A stretch of DNA of 37,656 bases, from positions 1-37,656 of the IMG/VR virus record IMGVR_UViG_3300045996_000809; one strand, 5' to 3'. The notes under the pieces are model-generated. The model was not told the DNA's origin. It did not search any database and was given only the letters and a program-made list of their open reading frames with translations. A program made the position numbers and the translations under genes. The stretch comes from a virus. Shown here piece by piece: positions 32,185 through 37,656 of this stretch (within the stretch, counting starts at the first letter, position 1; the number at the start of each line of letters is the position of its first letter).

Positions 32185-32295
32185 CTACTGGATGCCACTG
32201 CCACCGCACGTGGGGCAGGGTCGGCCAGCGGCCTTGCCTGTCCCATTGCACCCCTTGCAGGGATCGAAGTCTTCCTCGTCATCACCGTTGGGCAT
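32185..32295 (-). CDS. DnaJ-type zinc-finger micro-protein (36 aa)
   Basis: Starts at ATG 32295 with a GGAGGTG ribosome site at good spacing. The 36 residues contain CKGCNGTG and CPTCGGSG, the two CxxCxGxG repeats of the DnaJ zinc finger. A single zinc is likely bound. It has an acidic start (MPNGDDEEDFD). Proteins like this can bind chaperone partners or tRNA-like ligands, but no function can be assigned. Confidence 0.75.
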   Translation of the reverse strand: MPNGDDEEDFDPCKGCNGTGKAAGRPCPTCGGSGIQ

Positions 32296-32300
32296 TCGCG

Positions 32301-32405
32301 TCACCTCCCCCAGAATGTCGCTGCGACCCAGCTGAACACCGTGCCGGCGATGATTACCACGATGAGCACCACCAGGACAACGAGGAGCGCTTCCTTCGGG
32401 TTCAT
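32301..32405 (-). CDS. Single-helix membrane micro-protein (34 aa)
   Basis: ATG 32405 overlaps the stop of the secreted-protein gene (ATGA). The product is MNPKEALLVVLVVLIVVIIA followed by GTVFSWVAATFWGR, almost entirely one transmembrane helix. Coupled translation supports it being real. Possible roles are superinfection exclusion or lysis timing. Confidence 0.65.
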   Translation of the reverse strand: MNPKEALLVVLVVLIVVIIAGTVFSWVAATFWGR

Positions 32406-32746
32406 CGCTGAACTTCCACCATGGCCGACCAGTTCCACGGGCCGCCGGGCAGGGCGTTGTTGTCCTTGCACGTCTGGTACGCGTCGCGCCAGTTCTGCCA
32501 GGCCGCGGTGCCACGGTTGGTCTCGAACCACACGGTGTAGGTGGGCCGGTCGCCGGGGATGCCACGCGCCTCACGCTCGGTACGGAAGCACGCCTTGCGC
32601 GCGGCCTGGATGTCCGCGGGGTACTCGAAGTACCGGTGTACCGCGTGAGTGATGATCAGCTCCCGATCGGCCGACGCCGGGACAGTCACGAGGGCGGGGA
32701 GCAGAGCGGCGATCAGGGCTGCGGTGCGAAGCAAGTATCGGGTCAT
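32402..32746 (-). CDS. Secreted small protein with signal peptide
   Basis: A 114-residue protein. MTRYLLRTAALIAALLPALV leads to a VPASA cleavage site near residue 26, so the mature form is about 88 residues. Mature Cys residues (CFRTE and TCKDN) could form a disulfide. The ATG sits 6 bp after a -10 box, probably leaderless. Export from the infected cell or retention in the envelope is expected. A phage coding for an exported protein from an independent promoter suggests a host-surface or exclusion role. Confidence 0.78.
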   Translation of the reverse strand: MTRYLLRTAALIAALLPALVTVPASADRELIITHAVHRYFEYPADIQAARKACFRTEREARGIPGDRPTYTVWFETNRGTAAWQNWRDAYQTCKDNNALPGGPWNWSAMVEVQR

Positions 32747-32752
32747 GGACAA

Positions 32753-32781
32753 AGCATGACACACTACGACACAGTCCGCAA
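32753..32781 (-). promoter_or_regulatory. Leftward promoter of secreted-protein gene, site 3
   Basis: On the minus strand: TTGCGG (32781-32776), 17 bp, CATGCT (32758-32753), then 6 bp to ATG 32746. On the plus strand GCATGACACACTACGACACA matches the site at 35082-35101 at most positions, marking it as a diverged family member. Confidence 0.5.
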
Positions 32782-32784
32782 CCC

Positions 32785-33420
32785 TCACCATCGTGTCGGG
32801 TCCCCGCTCGTGTTTCCGGGCACGCCTGATGCTCCCCGCCCCCAGTGGTTCCAGATGAACGTCACCTCCGGGACGTGCAGGAACCGAGCGCCCAGGTCCA
32901 GCATGGCCAACCACAGACCCCAGTCGTCGTAGGGGCACGGCGAGCCGTCCGGCATCGTCCGGTCCGGGAGTTGGAACCCGCCGGCCTCGTGGAACAGGTC
33001 GGCCCGGATGAGGCTCGTGGTCTGGATGTACGAGCGCCGCCGGAGTTCGTCGGCGTCGAACGGCACGCCGTACCGGCCATGCGGGTCACGGCCGCCGGGG
33101 AGCTGGGGGCATTCGGGGATGGAGTACACCACGTCGGGCACGTGCATCCCGTACTGGCCGCTGAGCGCTGCTGCGCGGAGCACATCCAGATGGTGTGGCA
33201 TGAACTGGTCGTCGTCGTCCAGGAAAGCCAGCCACGGCGTGCTGGCGCGGCGCGCTGCCGCGTTCTTGGTCGCCGCGGCCCCGCGGTGCTCGTGGTCGTA
33301 CTCGACCACGATGGCGGCCGGCTGGAGTGTCTGCATGGCGACGCTGGCCAGGGCCTGGCGTAGCTGCCTGGAGCGGGGAGGGATCGTGGCGATGCACACG
33401 GTGATGTCGTTGACGCTCAC
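32785..33420 (-). CDS. Family 2 (GT-A) glycosyltransferase
   Basis: A 211-residue protein whose GTG overlaps the upstream stop (GTGA). It starts ITVCIATIPPRSRQLRQALAS, the GT2 nucleotide-sugar fold, with AFLDDDDQF (66-73) as the metal-binding DxD region and a later YDDWGLWLAMLD as the acceptor/catalytic segment. It transfers a sugar from a nucleotide donor; the target may be a virion protein, DNA base or host glycan. It lies in one operon with a SAM methyltransferase and a GT-B enzyme. Confidence 0.9.
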   Translation of the reverse strand: MSVNDITVCIATIPPRSRQLRQALASVAMQTLQPAAIVVEYDHEHRGAAATKNAAARRASTPWLAFLDDDDQFMPHHLDVLRAAALSGQYGMHVPDVVYSIPECPQLPGGRDPHGRYGVPFDADELRRRSYIQTTSLIRADLFHEAGGFQLPDRTMPDGSPCPYDDWGLWLAMLDLGARFLHVPEVTFIWNHWGRGASGVPGNTSGDPTRW

Positions 33421-33581
33421 TTGATCGCACACCCCACTCCTTGAGGCGTGCTGTGCGCCAGGCCGGGGCTACGCCAGGTACCGCACGCGCACTGCGTGGC
33501 GGCCGGCTTGCGCGTACCAGCCTGCTCCGCTTCCGCGATCTCCTTCTCGATCTTCTTAGCCAGCTTCTTTCCACGGCTCAT
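33417..33581 (-). CDS. Small Lys-rich protein with CxC (54 aa)
   Basis: Starts by an ATGA overlap with the methyltransferase stop and ends by a GTGA overlap with the glycosyltransferase. The 54 residues have a Lys-rich N-terminal helix (MSRGKKLAKKIEKEIAEAEQ), then CACGTWRSPGLAH and a final Cys, suggesting a small zinc site. Function unknown. Confidence 0.65.
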   Translation of the reverse strand: MSRGKKLAKKIEKEIAEAEQAGTRKPAATQCACGTWRSPGLAHSTPQGVGCAIK

Positions 33582-34114
33582 CGTGAACTCACCAATGCCT
33601 CGTACCGACCGACGATCGTGCCGCGCCAGTGCCACGTGATCCCCGGGAAGGTGTCCAGCACGCGCTCGTGGGTGTAGTCGTCGACCACGTGCTCCTCGAA
33701 CGGGTTGCCCTCCTCGTGACCCTGGGGGTAGTGGATGATCGGGATCGAGAGGTAGACCGCCTTGCGCGCGGCGACCATGGCGGCCGACCACACGTCGCGA
33801 GCGTGGTCCTCGGTCATGTGCTCGAGCACGTCACCCAAGATCACCACGTCGACACGGGGCAGCCCCCACAATGAGACGTCCACGAGCTTGGTCACATCGT
33901 CGTAGATCACCTGGTCGTAGATCTCGGGCAGCTTGAATCGGCTCACGTAGGGGAGCCACGCCTCGATCCCGATCAGGTAGGCGTCCGGCGCGATCTGGCG
34001 CATGAGCTTGCCGTACGTACCGCTCCCCGCTCCGATGTCCAGGACCGACCGCGGGGCCTGCATCTTGATCCAGTCGCCCATGCGCTTGCGACCTTCCTCC
34101 GCACTGCCGGGCAT
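33578..34114 (-). CDS. Class I SAM-dependent methyltransferase
   Basis: A 178-residue protein; ATG 34114 has GGAG upstream and shares a TAATG junction with the preceding micro-gene. Motif I is VLDIGAGSGTYG (24-35), Glu51 follows the second strand, and VVILGDVLEHM (90-100) is the post-motif region. Sequence after that (YLSIPIIHYPQGHEEGNPFEEH) resembles small-molecule or sugar methyltransferases rather than DNA enzymes. Its position beside glycosyltransferases suggests methylation of a sugar. Confidence 0.87.
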   Translation of the reverse strand: MPGSAEEGRKRMGDWIKMQAPRSVLDIGAGSGTYGKLMRQIAPDAYLIGIEAWLPYVSRFKLPEIYDQVIYDDVTKLVDVSLWGLPRVDVVILGDVLEHMTEDHARDVWSAAMVAARKAVYLSIPIIHYPQGHEEGNPFEEHVVDDYTHERVLDTFPGITWHWRGTIVGRYEALVSSR

Positions 34115-34230
34115 TACCGGCTCCCTTCCACGGCGAGCACAAGCTGGGCGACGGCGACGACTAGGAGCGTCAGCATGAACAGGCCGACGGCGAGTGAGAC
34201 CGCCACGTCGGCCCGGTCCTGGCCGTTCAC
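34114..34230 (-). CDS. Single-helix membrane micro-protein (38 aa)
   Basis: A gene too short for usual calling. GTG at 34230 overlaps the stop of the MazG-like gene (GTGA) and its TAA overlaps the methyltransferase ATG (TAATG). The product starts MNGQDRADVAVSLAVG and continues with a hydrophobic helix (LFMLTLLVVAVAQLVLAV), ending EGSR. Exact coupling on both sides supports translation. Confidence 0.65.
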   Translation of the reverse strand: MNGQDRADVAVSLAVGLFMLTLLVVAVAQLVLAVEGSR

Positions 34231-34598
34231 GTGCCCAGGCCATTGCGGTCCAGACTTTCGATCATGGCGACCACGACGGCGCCGGCCTGCACCAGCTCAG
34301 CCCGGATCTTGGCCGGGTCGGTCTCCGCGAGGGCCTCGTAGACCTCCTCGAGGAGGATGCCGTCCCAGGAGCAGTTACGGTCGGCGGTCGCACCTTGTGC
34401 GTTGGCGATGGCGACGCGTCGAACGTTGCGCTCTTTCCACCCATCGGCCACCGTGTGGTACAGCTGGCGGTCCTCGTAGGTGCTCTCCGGCCAGCGGACC
34501 GGGTGGTTCTGCTCACCCCACTTCGCGTCCTGGCGGTCACGCTCCTGAGCGATCTCGGAGAGCACGCGGAACGTGGTCTCTCGGGTGTCGACGGTCAT
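34227..34598 (-). CDS. MazG-like nucleotide pyrophosphohydrolase domain protein
   Basis: A 123-residue protein whose ATG overlaps the upstream stop (ATGA). Helical pattern with QERDRQDAKWGEQNH early and WDGILLEEVYEALAETDPAK followed by RAELVQAGAVVVAMIESL. The EExxEA and ELVQ acidic residues match the metal-binding helices of the all-alpha NTP pyrophosphatase superfamily. Phage MazG proteins hydrolyse NTPs or alarmones and alter host metabolism. Confidence 0.75.
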   Translation of the reverse strand: MTVDTRETTFRVLSEIAQERDRQDAKWGEQNHPVRWPESTYEDRQLYHTVADGWKERNVRRVAIANAQGATADRNCSWDGILLEEVYEALAETDPAKIRAELVQAGAVVVAMIESLDRNGLGT

Positions 34599-34840
34599 CC
34601 GGTGTGCTCCTCGAATCGGTGATCACGGGCGTGGTCGGTGCTGTGCGGGGTGAGGAGCTCGACGGCGAGCCGGGTGCGCTCCTCGAGGGTGAGGTAGTGC
34701 GCGCCGTTGCGGATCGCGTTGGCGATGTTCCCCGCGGCCATGCCTCTGCTCGTGTCGGTGTAGGCCAGTGGAGTCCAGAGCTGGTGGGGTGGGAACGGTG
34801 GCGCGGCGTCGAGAGCGTCCCGCGCGAGGCTGTCTGACAT
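34595..34840 (-). CDS. Small unknown protein (81 aa)
   Basis: ATG 34840 is preferred, with GGGA 9 bp upstream; an in-frame ATG at 34849 is possible. The protein has a Pro-rich start (DAAPPFPPHQLWTPLAY) and a helical second half (GMAAGNIANAIRNGAHYLTLEERTRLAVELL in parts). It is translationally coupled to the MazG-like gene. Not recognised. Confidence 0.6.
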   Translation of the reverse strand: MSDSLARDALDAAPPFPPHQLWTPLAYTDTSRGMAAGNIANAIRNGAHYLTLEERTRLAVELLTPHSTDHARDHRFEEHTG

Positions 34841-34876
34841 GATGATCATTCCCAGGATCTCCCCGACAGAGGTGGG

Positions 34877-35074
34877 TCAGTCCCAGATGGAGTCGGTACC
34901 CGCGAACGGGTCGAGGTCCATCGGGTGGGCCGGCTCGCCGTATTTCTCCGACGTGATGGTCCGGCAGGTGATCCGGCCGGGGCACAACCACATCAGGTTC
35001 AGCTCGAACCAGTCGTGCGCTTCGTGATCCGTGAGTTGTTCACAGTGTTGCTGGTTGAGACGGGTTGTCGTCAT
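34877..35074 (-). CDS. Small unknown protein from leaderless promoter (65 aa)
   Basis: A 65-residue protein beginning MTTTRLNQQHCEQLTDHEAH. It contains His/Cys residues (HC, HEAH, CPGRITC) that might bind a metal, and an aromatic stretch (WFELNLMWL). Its ATG follows the -10 box by 6 bp. It lies alone between the GT-B gene and the MazG-like operon, resembling the two orphan genes next to the terminase in design. Confidence 0.65.
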   Translation of the reverse strand: MTTTRLNQQHCEQLTDHEAHDWFELNLMWLCPGRITCRTITSEKYGEPAHPMDLDPFAGTDSIWD

Positions 35075-35080
35075 GTGCCC

Positions 35081-35110
35081 AGTATGACACACCTGGACAC
35101 ATGACGACAA
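35081..35110 (-). promoter_or_regulatory. Leftward promoter, site 4, with dyad symmetry
   Basis: On the minus strand: TTGTCG (35110-35105), 18 bp, CATACT (35086-35081), 6 bp, ATG 35074. The ends CATGTG and CACATG (35072-35077 and 35097-35102) form an inverted repeat around the -10 box, which suggests a repressor operator. Confidence 0.65.
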
Positions 35111-35113
35111 GAC

Positions 35114-36121
35114 CTAGTTCAGGTACAGCGCTTCCCATTTCTGCCAGTGCTTCGTGATCGACCGCGACTCCGCGACCTCAAGTGCGGACTGGGCCATGTC
35201 CAGCCGTCCCTCGCTGTCCCGGTACAGCTCGCCCAGGATGCCCGCCCACTCGTGTGGCCGGTCCACCAGCCAGCCGTCCACTCCCGGCCTGATGGCTCGC
35301 TCGTACGGACCGGTGTTGCTGGCGACCGTGACGATGCCGCGTGCCCCGTACTCCAAGAACTTGATCTCGCTCTTGGACCGGTTGAACGGGGACGGCCGGA
35401 GCGGGGCGAGACCCACGTGGAAGTCGAGCGCGCGGTAGTACATCTCGACGTCGGCGATCCACTGGGTTGAGCGGAAGTTCGTGCCGGCGCCCATGGCCGA
35501 CCGGCGCACCTCGTCGAACACCGTGCCGACGTTGTGGAACTCCGCCTCCGGGTGGCGCTTGAAGAACTGGCGGACGCCTGGCAAGGCCTCGAGCATGTCG
35601 GCCCGATGTGACGCGCCCCCGGCCCAGCCGACCGTGAAGGGGAACCATCCGGGGATCACAGGTGTCCGCTTACCGAACGCGGACACCGGGAGCTGGTTGG
35701 GCAGGATCATCACGTTCGGATTAATCCGACGCACCACGTCGGCGAGCGCCTCGGTGGTGACCGTGCACACGTCGGCCAGTCGCGCGCACGTCGCCAGGTT
35801 GTCGAGCAACTCCGGCGAGCGCCGGTAGAAGTTCCACGCTGGAATATTCGCCGGGTCGATGTCCCACAGGTCGTCGTCCAACTCGAACACCATGAGCGGC
35901 CGCCGGCCATAGTAGCCCGCGGCGAGCCGAGTCCAGCGCTCTGTGGCTCCCGGCTGGCAGACCCGCTGCCCCACGACCACGTCGGCTTCCTCGACGACCC
36001 AGTCGGGCATCGTGGTGGCCACGTGGGCGTCGTGGCCGTGCCGGTTCAGTTCGGCGAACGGGACGCGGAGCCGGTACCAGCCCGGCCCCGCGTCGTCCGC
36101 CGCCCACCCGAAGATCTTCAC
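35114..36121 (-). CDS. GT-B fold glycosyltransferase (GT4-like)
   Basis: A 335-residue protein; GTG 36121 overlaps the upstream stop (GTGA). N-terminal part: MKIFGWAADDAGPGWYRLRV, a GT-B start that binds the acceptor. C-terminal part: FTVGWAGGASHRADM, then SEIKFLEYGARGIVTVASNTGPYERAI, the nucleotide-sugar site of GT1/GT4 enzymes with Glu in the EYGA segment. LMVFELDDDLWDID is common in related phage and bacterial glycan enzymes. It would act with the GT2 enzyme in the same arc. Confidence 0.87.
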   Translation of the reverse strand: MKIFGWAADDAGPGWYRLRVPFAELNRHGHDAHVATTMPDWVVEEADVVVGQRVCQPGATERWTRLAAGYYGRRPLMVFELDDDLWDIDPANIPAWNFYRRSPELLDNLATCARLADVCTVTTEALADVVRRINPNVMILPNQLPVSAFGKRTPVIPGWFPFTVGWAGGASHRADMLEALPGVRQFFKRHPEAEFHNVGTVFDEVRRSAMGAGTNFRSTQWIADVEMYYRALDFHVGLAPLRPSPFNRSKSEIKFLEYGARGIVTVASNTGPYERAIRPGVDGWLVDRPHEWAGILGELYRDSEGRLDMAQSALEVAESRSITKHWQKWEALYLN

Positions 36122-36342
36122 TCGAGGTCGGGTGCCTTCTGCTCAGTGCCCGGGACCCGGATTACGCCCTGGTCGGACAAGATCTCGCCGACGCGCACCC
36201 ACACCCCGCCCGTGTGCGTCGCCAGGTCGCCGTGTGTGGCGAGCGACTCCTGGATGGCCTGATCGTAGGCGTCGTGCAGGGCCTGACCGATCGCCTCCGG
36301 CGAGCCCTTGTCGAATGCGCTGCCCCACTCGCTCGAGGTCAC
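36118..36342 (-). CDS. Small unknown protein (74 aa)
   Basis: GTG 36342 overlaps the membrane-protein stop (GTGA), and its stop overlaps the GT-B start. The product has a helical first half (SPEAIGQALHDAYDQAIQES) and a beta-like second half (GGVWVRVGEILSDQGVIRV). No family recognised. Its place suggests cooperation with the glycosyltransferase. Confidence 0.65.
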   Translation of the reverse strand: MTSSEWGSAFDKGSPEAIGQALHDAYDQAIQESLATHGDLATHTGGVWVRVGEILSDQGVIRVPGTEQKAPDLE

Positions 36343-36845
36343 AGGTTCTCGCCTCCCCGGTTGGCGGCGATCTCGCCGGAGAAGTCCGGGCCGTCCGCGT
36401 GCTGGCCGGAGGGAGGCGGGGAGGTGTTCTGCCGCAACGCATCGTCGTGACCGTGGTCGTAACCACTCTGGTAGGCGTTGTTGAGCCTCCGCGAGGGGAG
36501 CAGACCATCTACGTGCACCGGCGCGTCCACGTTCTGTCGGACGAAGAACGCGGCGGCCGCCGCGATGAGCGCCAGGATGCCCGCCTGCGTGTGTTCCGCG
36601 ACCGGCGAGCCGTAGGCCAGGAACACGGCGAACGTCGCTTGCACGAGGCCCACGAGGGCGGGGAGCACCTTGTCCGTGTCGACCAGCGCCGCCGTGGCGA
36701 GACCGGCCGTGGCCAGCACCGCCGCGTTCAGCGCGCCGGCCACCGGGTCGGAGACGTTCAGGAGCTGGATCACGGCCAGGATGAGGCCCGCGACGAGAGC
36801 GAAGAACACGGCCGGCTCGCGGCCCATGATCTTATTCGATTTCAT
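36339..36845 (-). CDS. Four-helix membrane protein, holin-like
   Basis: A 168-residue protein with four hydrophobic segments: about 11-29 (PAVFFALVAGLILAVIQLL), 35-54, 60-79 and 88-101, then a polar tail with QSGYDHGHDDALRQ. A short N-terminal basic stretch precedes helix 1. Four-helix phage membrane proteins of this length often serve as holins, but this one is far from the endolysin and next to glycan genes, so a membrane scaffold or transport role is also possible. It has an AAAGG ribosome site. Confidence 0.75.
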   Translation of the reverse strand: MKSNKIMGREPAVFFALVAGLILAVIQLLNVSDPVAGALNAAVLATAGLATAALVDTDKVLPALVGLVQATFAVFLAYGSPVAEHTQAGILALIAAAAAFFVRQNVDAPVHVDGLLPSRRLNNAYQSGYDHGHDDALRQNTSPPPSGQHADGPDFSGEIAANRGGENL

Positions 36846-36867
36846 GAATCAACCTTTCGTTGTGTCC

Positions 36868-36895
36868 AGTATGGACGGTGAGCTATTTCTGTCCG
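36868..36895 (-). promoter_or_regulatory. Leftward promoter before membrane protein, site 5
   Basis: On the minus strand: CGGACA (36895-36890), 16 bp, CATACT (36873-36868), then about 22 bp to ATG 36845, which has a ribosome site. CATACTGGACAC matches CATACTGGGCAC of site 4. CCTTTCGTTGT is repeated at 36853-36863 and 36900-36910, so an AAAGG ribosome site is present twice in this 71-bp gap. Confidence 0.45.
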
Positions 36896-36916
36896 GATCC
36901 CTTTCGTTGTAAGGTC

Positions 36917-37360
36917 TTACAGCTCGTCATCGGTCAGATAGTCCCTGGCCACGAACGCATTGCACGTGCAGTACGTGTAGAGGTACCGGCCTCGCTGCAC
37001 CTGCTTGCCGTTGTCGTTGTGGATATGCTTCCCCGCGGCCTTGGCGTCGGCCGCCGTCTGCTGGCGACGCGACGACTTCTCGATGACCTTGGCGCGTCGG
37101 TCATCCTCGCGCTTCTGGTCCTTGGCCGCCTGGCGCTGCTGGCGCTTGGTGGCGTCCTTGGCCTTGGCCGCCGCCTTGCGCGCCGCACGCTTGGCGTCGG
37201 CCTTGTCTCGTGCTGCGGCCTTCCGCTGAGCCTTCTTGGCATCGGCACGCGCCCGGGCAGCGGCACGCTTCTGTTCCCGTTTTGCACGTGCCTGAGCTTC
37301 ACGCTGGCGCTTTCGCTGTGCCGCCGCGTCATCGTTGGCCACCTTGATCCTGACTCCCAT
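36917..37360 (-). CDS. Basic Ala/Lys/Arg-rich coiled-coil protein
   Basis: A 147-residue protein. ATG 37360 is preferred because GAGGA lies 8 bp upstream; ATG 37375 is possible. Residues about 10-105 are almost all Ala, Lys, Arg, Asp and Gln in an unbroken helix (KRQREAQARAKREQKRAAAR type). A small C-terminal part (GRYLYTYCTCNAFVARDYLT) has a CTC pair. High positive charge suggests nucleic acid binding, perhaps DNA compaction. It spans the window junction in a circular genome. Confidence 0.75.
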   Translation of the reverse strand: MGVRIKVANDDAAAQRKRQREAQARAKREQKRAAARARADAKKAQRKAAARDKADAKRAARKAAAKAKDATKRQQRQAAKDQKREDDRRAKVIEKSSRRQQTAADAKAAGKHIHNDNGKQVQRGRYLYTYCTCNAFVARDYLTDDEL

Positions 37361-37377
37361 CTCGGGTCCTCGCATGG

Positions 37378-37421
37378 ACTGGCGGCCTGCCGGTGCCGTT
37401 GATCACCCACAGGCCGCCAGT
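37378..37421 (-). terminator. Intergenic hairpin (right copy)
   Basis: Identical to the 12-bp stem at 76-119. It lies between the truncated gene at 37431 and the basic protein gene at 37360. Confidence 0.5.
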
Positions 37422-37430
37422 GCTCATCGG

Positions 37431-37656
37431 TTAGGCCGTCGCCGCGGCCGGGTCACCGAACGGGTCGACCGGCTTAACGCTCGCCTGCCGGGCCTTCTCG
37501 TCGTCGATGTACTTGCGGGCCACGTCCTTGTCCTCCTCGGTGGGCTCCATGAGCACCCAGGCCGGACCGAAACCCTTGGTGGCGCTGGGCTTCTGCCCCA
37601 GCCGGCCCAGGACCCTCGTGCCCTTGCGGAGCGCCGGCATGAGCTGGGCCGTGATC
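37431..37656 (-). CDS. C-terminal part of second variant of gene 129-590 (cut by window edge)
   Basis: The last 75 codons of the same gene as at 129-590 are present, with substitutions such as VADEEARKASAK to IDDEKARQASVK. The frame stays open to the window edge. Nucleotide changes cluster over this variable helix, while the flanks are identical. It is best read as another strain's allele rather than a second gene. Confidence 0.7.
   Translation of the reverse strand, partial: ITAQLMPALRKGTRVLGRLGQKPSATKGFGPAWVLMEPTEEDKDVARKYIDDEKARQASVKPVDPFGDPAAATA

Larger units (their letters stand above)
37303..37656. repeat. Right copy of imperfect terminal direct repeat
   Basis: Matches 1-354 at 335 of 354 positions with no gap (offset 37302). 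If the ends are joined once, the circle is 37302 bp. Confidence 0.9.

Noticed and set aside
1-37656. Integrase, attachment site, immunity repressor, tRNA genes, CRISPR arrays, insertion sequences
   Set aside because: Looked for characteristic motifs, cloverleafs and regular spacer repeats; none seen. Absence by eye is not proof, especially for a diverged repressor.

Overview
The window is essentially one complete genome of a tailed, siphovirus-type actinobacteriophage. Evidence: very high G+C, many GTG starts, dense ATGA/GTGA stop-start overlaps, several probably leaderless genes, and a full head, connector, tail and lysis set with a tape measure and a G/GT frameshift. The last 354 bases (37303-37656) repeat the first 354 without indels but with 19 mismatches confined to 127-233. 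The window therefore looks like a circular or circularly permuted genome of about 37.3 kb whose two ends come from slightly different strains. No integrase, immunity repressor, tRNA or CRISPR array was recognised. The host genus cannot be named from sequence alone.

Layout. Two divergent arcs start from a bidirectional promoter region at 4216-4355. The rightward arc (4356-32112) begins with replication and modification genes: a small HTH protein, DNA polymerase I, HNH endonuclease, C5 methyltransferase, primase-polymerase/helicase, a 12-copy GGAATC repeat cluster, and a RusA resolvase. It continues with packaging and head genes (small terminase-like, MuF-like, large terminase, portal, scaffold, capsid), connector and tail genes (tail terminator fused to an extra N-terminal region, tail tube, frameshifted G/GT chaperones, tape measure, distal tail and baseplate proteins, a sialidase-like fibre), and lysis genes (membrane proteins and an M15-type peptidase). 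It ends at a strong hairpin at 32131-32173.

The leftward arc starts at 4215 with an unknown protein, SF2 helicase, small acidic protein, Cas4/RecB-like nuclease and a possible ssDNA-binding protein. It runs through the window junction into 37360-32185: a basic Ala/Lys/Arg-rich protein, a four-helix membrane protein, a GT-B glycosyltransferase, a MazG-like protein, a SAM methyltransferase, a GT2 glycosyltransferase, a secreted protein and several micro-proteins.

Most unusual features: (i) a family of near-identical leftward promoters (TTGTCA-like, 18 bp, CATACT, then 6 bp to the ATG) with partial dyad symmetry, driving isolated small genes, two of them inserted beside the large terminase within an 83-bp duplication; (ii) the GGAATC cluster after the primase-helicase, a candidate origin or operator; (iii) a strand-biased 10-mer, GGGCGGGGAG, spread over the genome in both coding orientations; (iv) a tail terminator with an N-terminal extension and a well-placed internal ribosome site; (v) a leftward module of two glycosyltransferases and a methyltransferase. 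All functions are read from motifs and gene order; no database search was run.
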